This document shows positions 63,265 to 64,000 of a DNA stretch of 64,000 bases, piece after piece. The DNA is from Woeseia sp037968755 (GTDB taxonomy: Bacteria > Pseudomonadota > Gammaproteobacteria > Steroidobacterales > Woeseiaceae): positions 21,671 to 85,670 of the forward strand of contig JBBKWB010000024.1 of the NCBI GenBank assembly GCA_037968755.1, in the 5' to 3' direction. How positions within the stretch are numbered: position 1 is the first letter of the stretch; each line of letters starts with the position of its first letter. Made by a program: the position numbers and the translations under genes. The notes beneath the pieces were generated by a model. That model was given only the letters and a program-made list of their open reading frames with translations, did not search any database and was not told the origin of the DNA.

Positions 63265-64000
63265 TCACTTATCCGTCCGCAGTACAGCGAGAAACGCTTC
63301 CTGCGGAATTTCAACCGATCCAATTTGCTTCATTCGCCGCTTACCCGCCTTCTGCTTTTCAAGCAGCTTGCGTTTGCGCGACACGTCGCCGCCGTAACAC
63401 TTCGCGGTGACATTCTTGCGTAGCGCCTTAACCGTGCTACGCGCAATAACTTGCGAACCAACTGCCGCCTGAATCGCGACGTCAAACATTTGTCGTGGAA
63501 TCAGTTCGCGCATTTTCTCAACCAGCTCGCGACCGCGATTTGTCGAGGTCTCGCGATGAACGATGATGGACAAGGCATCAACACGTTCTTTGTTGATCAA
63601 CACGTCGAGGCGCACCAGTTGTGCGCTGTCAAAACGCAAAAACTCATAATCGAATGACGCAAAACCGCGGCTGACGGATTTCAGCCTGTCGAAAAAGTCC
63701 ATCACGACTTCAGCCAGCGGCATTTCGTACTCAAGCGCCACCTGCGAGCCCAGGTAGCGCATTTGCGTCTGTACGCCACGCTTCTCAATACAAAGTTTGA
63801 TCACCGGTCCCACGTATTGTTCCGGAACCAGGATATTTGAGCGGATGATCGGTTCACGTAGGTCCTCGATCTCGTTCGCCGGCGGCAGCTTCGAGGGATT
63901 ATCAACGTAGATCGTTTCGCCTTTGGTCAGCTGAACTTCGAATATGACCGTCGGCGCTGTGGTGATCAGGTCCAGATCGTATTCGCGTTCAAGCCGCTCC
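63265..64000 (-). CDS. lepA: Elongation factor 4 LepA, C-terminal part, cut by the window edge
   Basis: The frame is open from the window end to the stop at 63265 and encodes about the last 244 residues of LepA: TTAPTVIFEVQ, YVDNPSKLP, EPIIRSNILVPEQYVG, YLGSQVALEYEMPLAEVVMDFFD and the C-terminal CYGGDVSRKRKLLEKQKAGK. The 5' end lies beyond the window. LepA is the ribosome-associated GTPase that acts on stalled translation and 30S biogenesis. Confidence 0.95.
   Translation of the reverse strand, partial: ERLEREYDLDLITTAPTVIFEVQLTKGETIYVDNPSKLPPANEIEDLREPIIRSNILVPEQYVGPVIKLCIEKRGVQTQMRYLGSQVALEYEMPLAEVVMDFFDRLKSVSRGFASFDYEFLRFDSAQLVRLDVLINKERVDALSIIVHRETSTNRGRELVEKMRELIPRQMFDVAIQAAVGSQVIARSTVKALRKNVTAKCYGGDVSRKRKLLEKQKAGKRRMKQIGSVEIPQEAFLAVLRTDK

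Noticed and set aside
1..64000. CRISPR arrays, complete insertion sequences, rRNA genes and intact tRNA genes
   Set aside because: No regularly spaced direct repeats, transposase genes with terminal repeats, rRNA segments or complete tRNA cloverleafs were recognised when reading through the window. A covariance or profile search could still find something that was missed.

Overview
The window looks like a chromosomal segment of a heterotrophic, probably marine, gammaproteobacterium. The evidence is the gammaproteobacterial housekeeping gene order (acpS-pdxJ-recO-era-rnc-DUF4845-lepB-lepA, kdsB-lpxK-msbA-exbD-exbB-comEC, mfd next to csiV), two large TonB-dependent receptors, lipid A export and lipoprotein-sorting genes, and remnants of alginate-type polysaccharide lyases. 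A closer placement, for example near Woeseiales or Steroidobacterales, would be a guess.

Region 1 (about 85-20,900) is a catabolic gene cluster. After a CpdA-type cAMP phosphodiesterase come a TonB-dependent receptor, two ceramidase-like hydrolases, an AspA/AstE-type metallo-deacylase, an SDR dehydrogenase, two enolase-superfamily sugar-acid dehydratases, a desaturase-family di-iron enzyme with a Rieske ferredoxin, glycolate oxidase glcDEF, a fumarylacetoacetase-family hydrolase, a class III aminotransferase and a LacI-family regulator. Five promoter regions carry the same palindromic core, TAACGTTA, including a perfect 18-bp palindrome between the divergent deacylase and SDR genes. I infer a single regulon controlled by the LacI-type protein. 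Dehydratase, SDR, diketo-acid hydrolase and GlcDEF together fit a non-phosphorylative sugar-acid pathway ending in pyruvate plus glycolate or lactate. The hydrolases and aminotransferase suggest that the starting compound is an amide- or ester-linked derivative.

Region 2 (about 20,900-22,050) holds the last operator and then decayed coding pieces, including the C-terminal part of a polysaccharide lyase. Region 3 (22,111-34,438) is a nine-gene block on the minus strand in which most products carry export signals: TonB-dependent receptor, DUF1587/1595/1592/1588/1585 lipoprotein, DUF1552 protein, a protein with three Lipoprotein_15-like units, an unrecognised secreted protein, a Tat-exported HiPIP, a tri-haem cytochrome c, a single-unit Lipoprotein_15 protein and a secreted creatininase-family protein. 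It looks like an uncharacterised envelope redox system with its own uptake receptor. A run of ten G residues sits at the ribosome-binding position of the receptor gene.

Region 4 (34,439-36,656) is AT-rich debris: an orphan lipoprotein leader, the C-terminal half of a PL17-type alginate lyase and a decayed 5' half of a tRNA-Arg(CCG), consistent with an old island edge. Region 5 (36,657-64,000) is core chromosome: a secreted Cys-rich protein; lipid A/LPS and envelope genes (kdsB, lpxK, msbA, exbD, exbB); comEC; DUF2062; a LolCDE-type transporter; mfd and csiV; a PAS-GGDEF protein with a degenerate signature; a methylthioinosine phosphorylase-like gene; nagZ; rlmD; a DEDDy exonuclease; and the acpS-to-lepA run, with lepA cut by the window edge.
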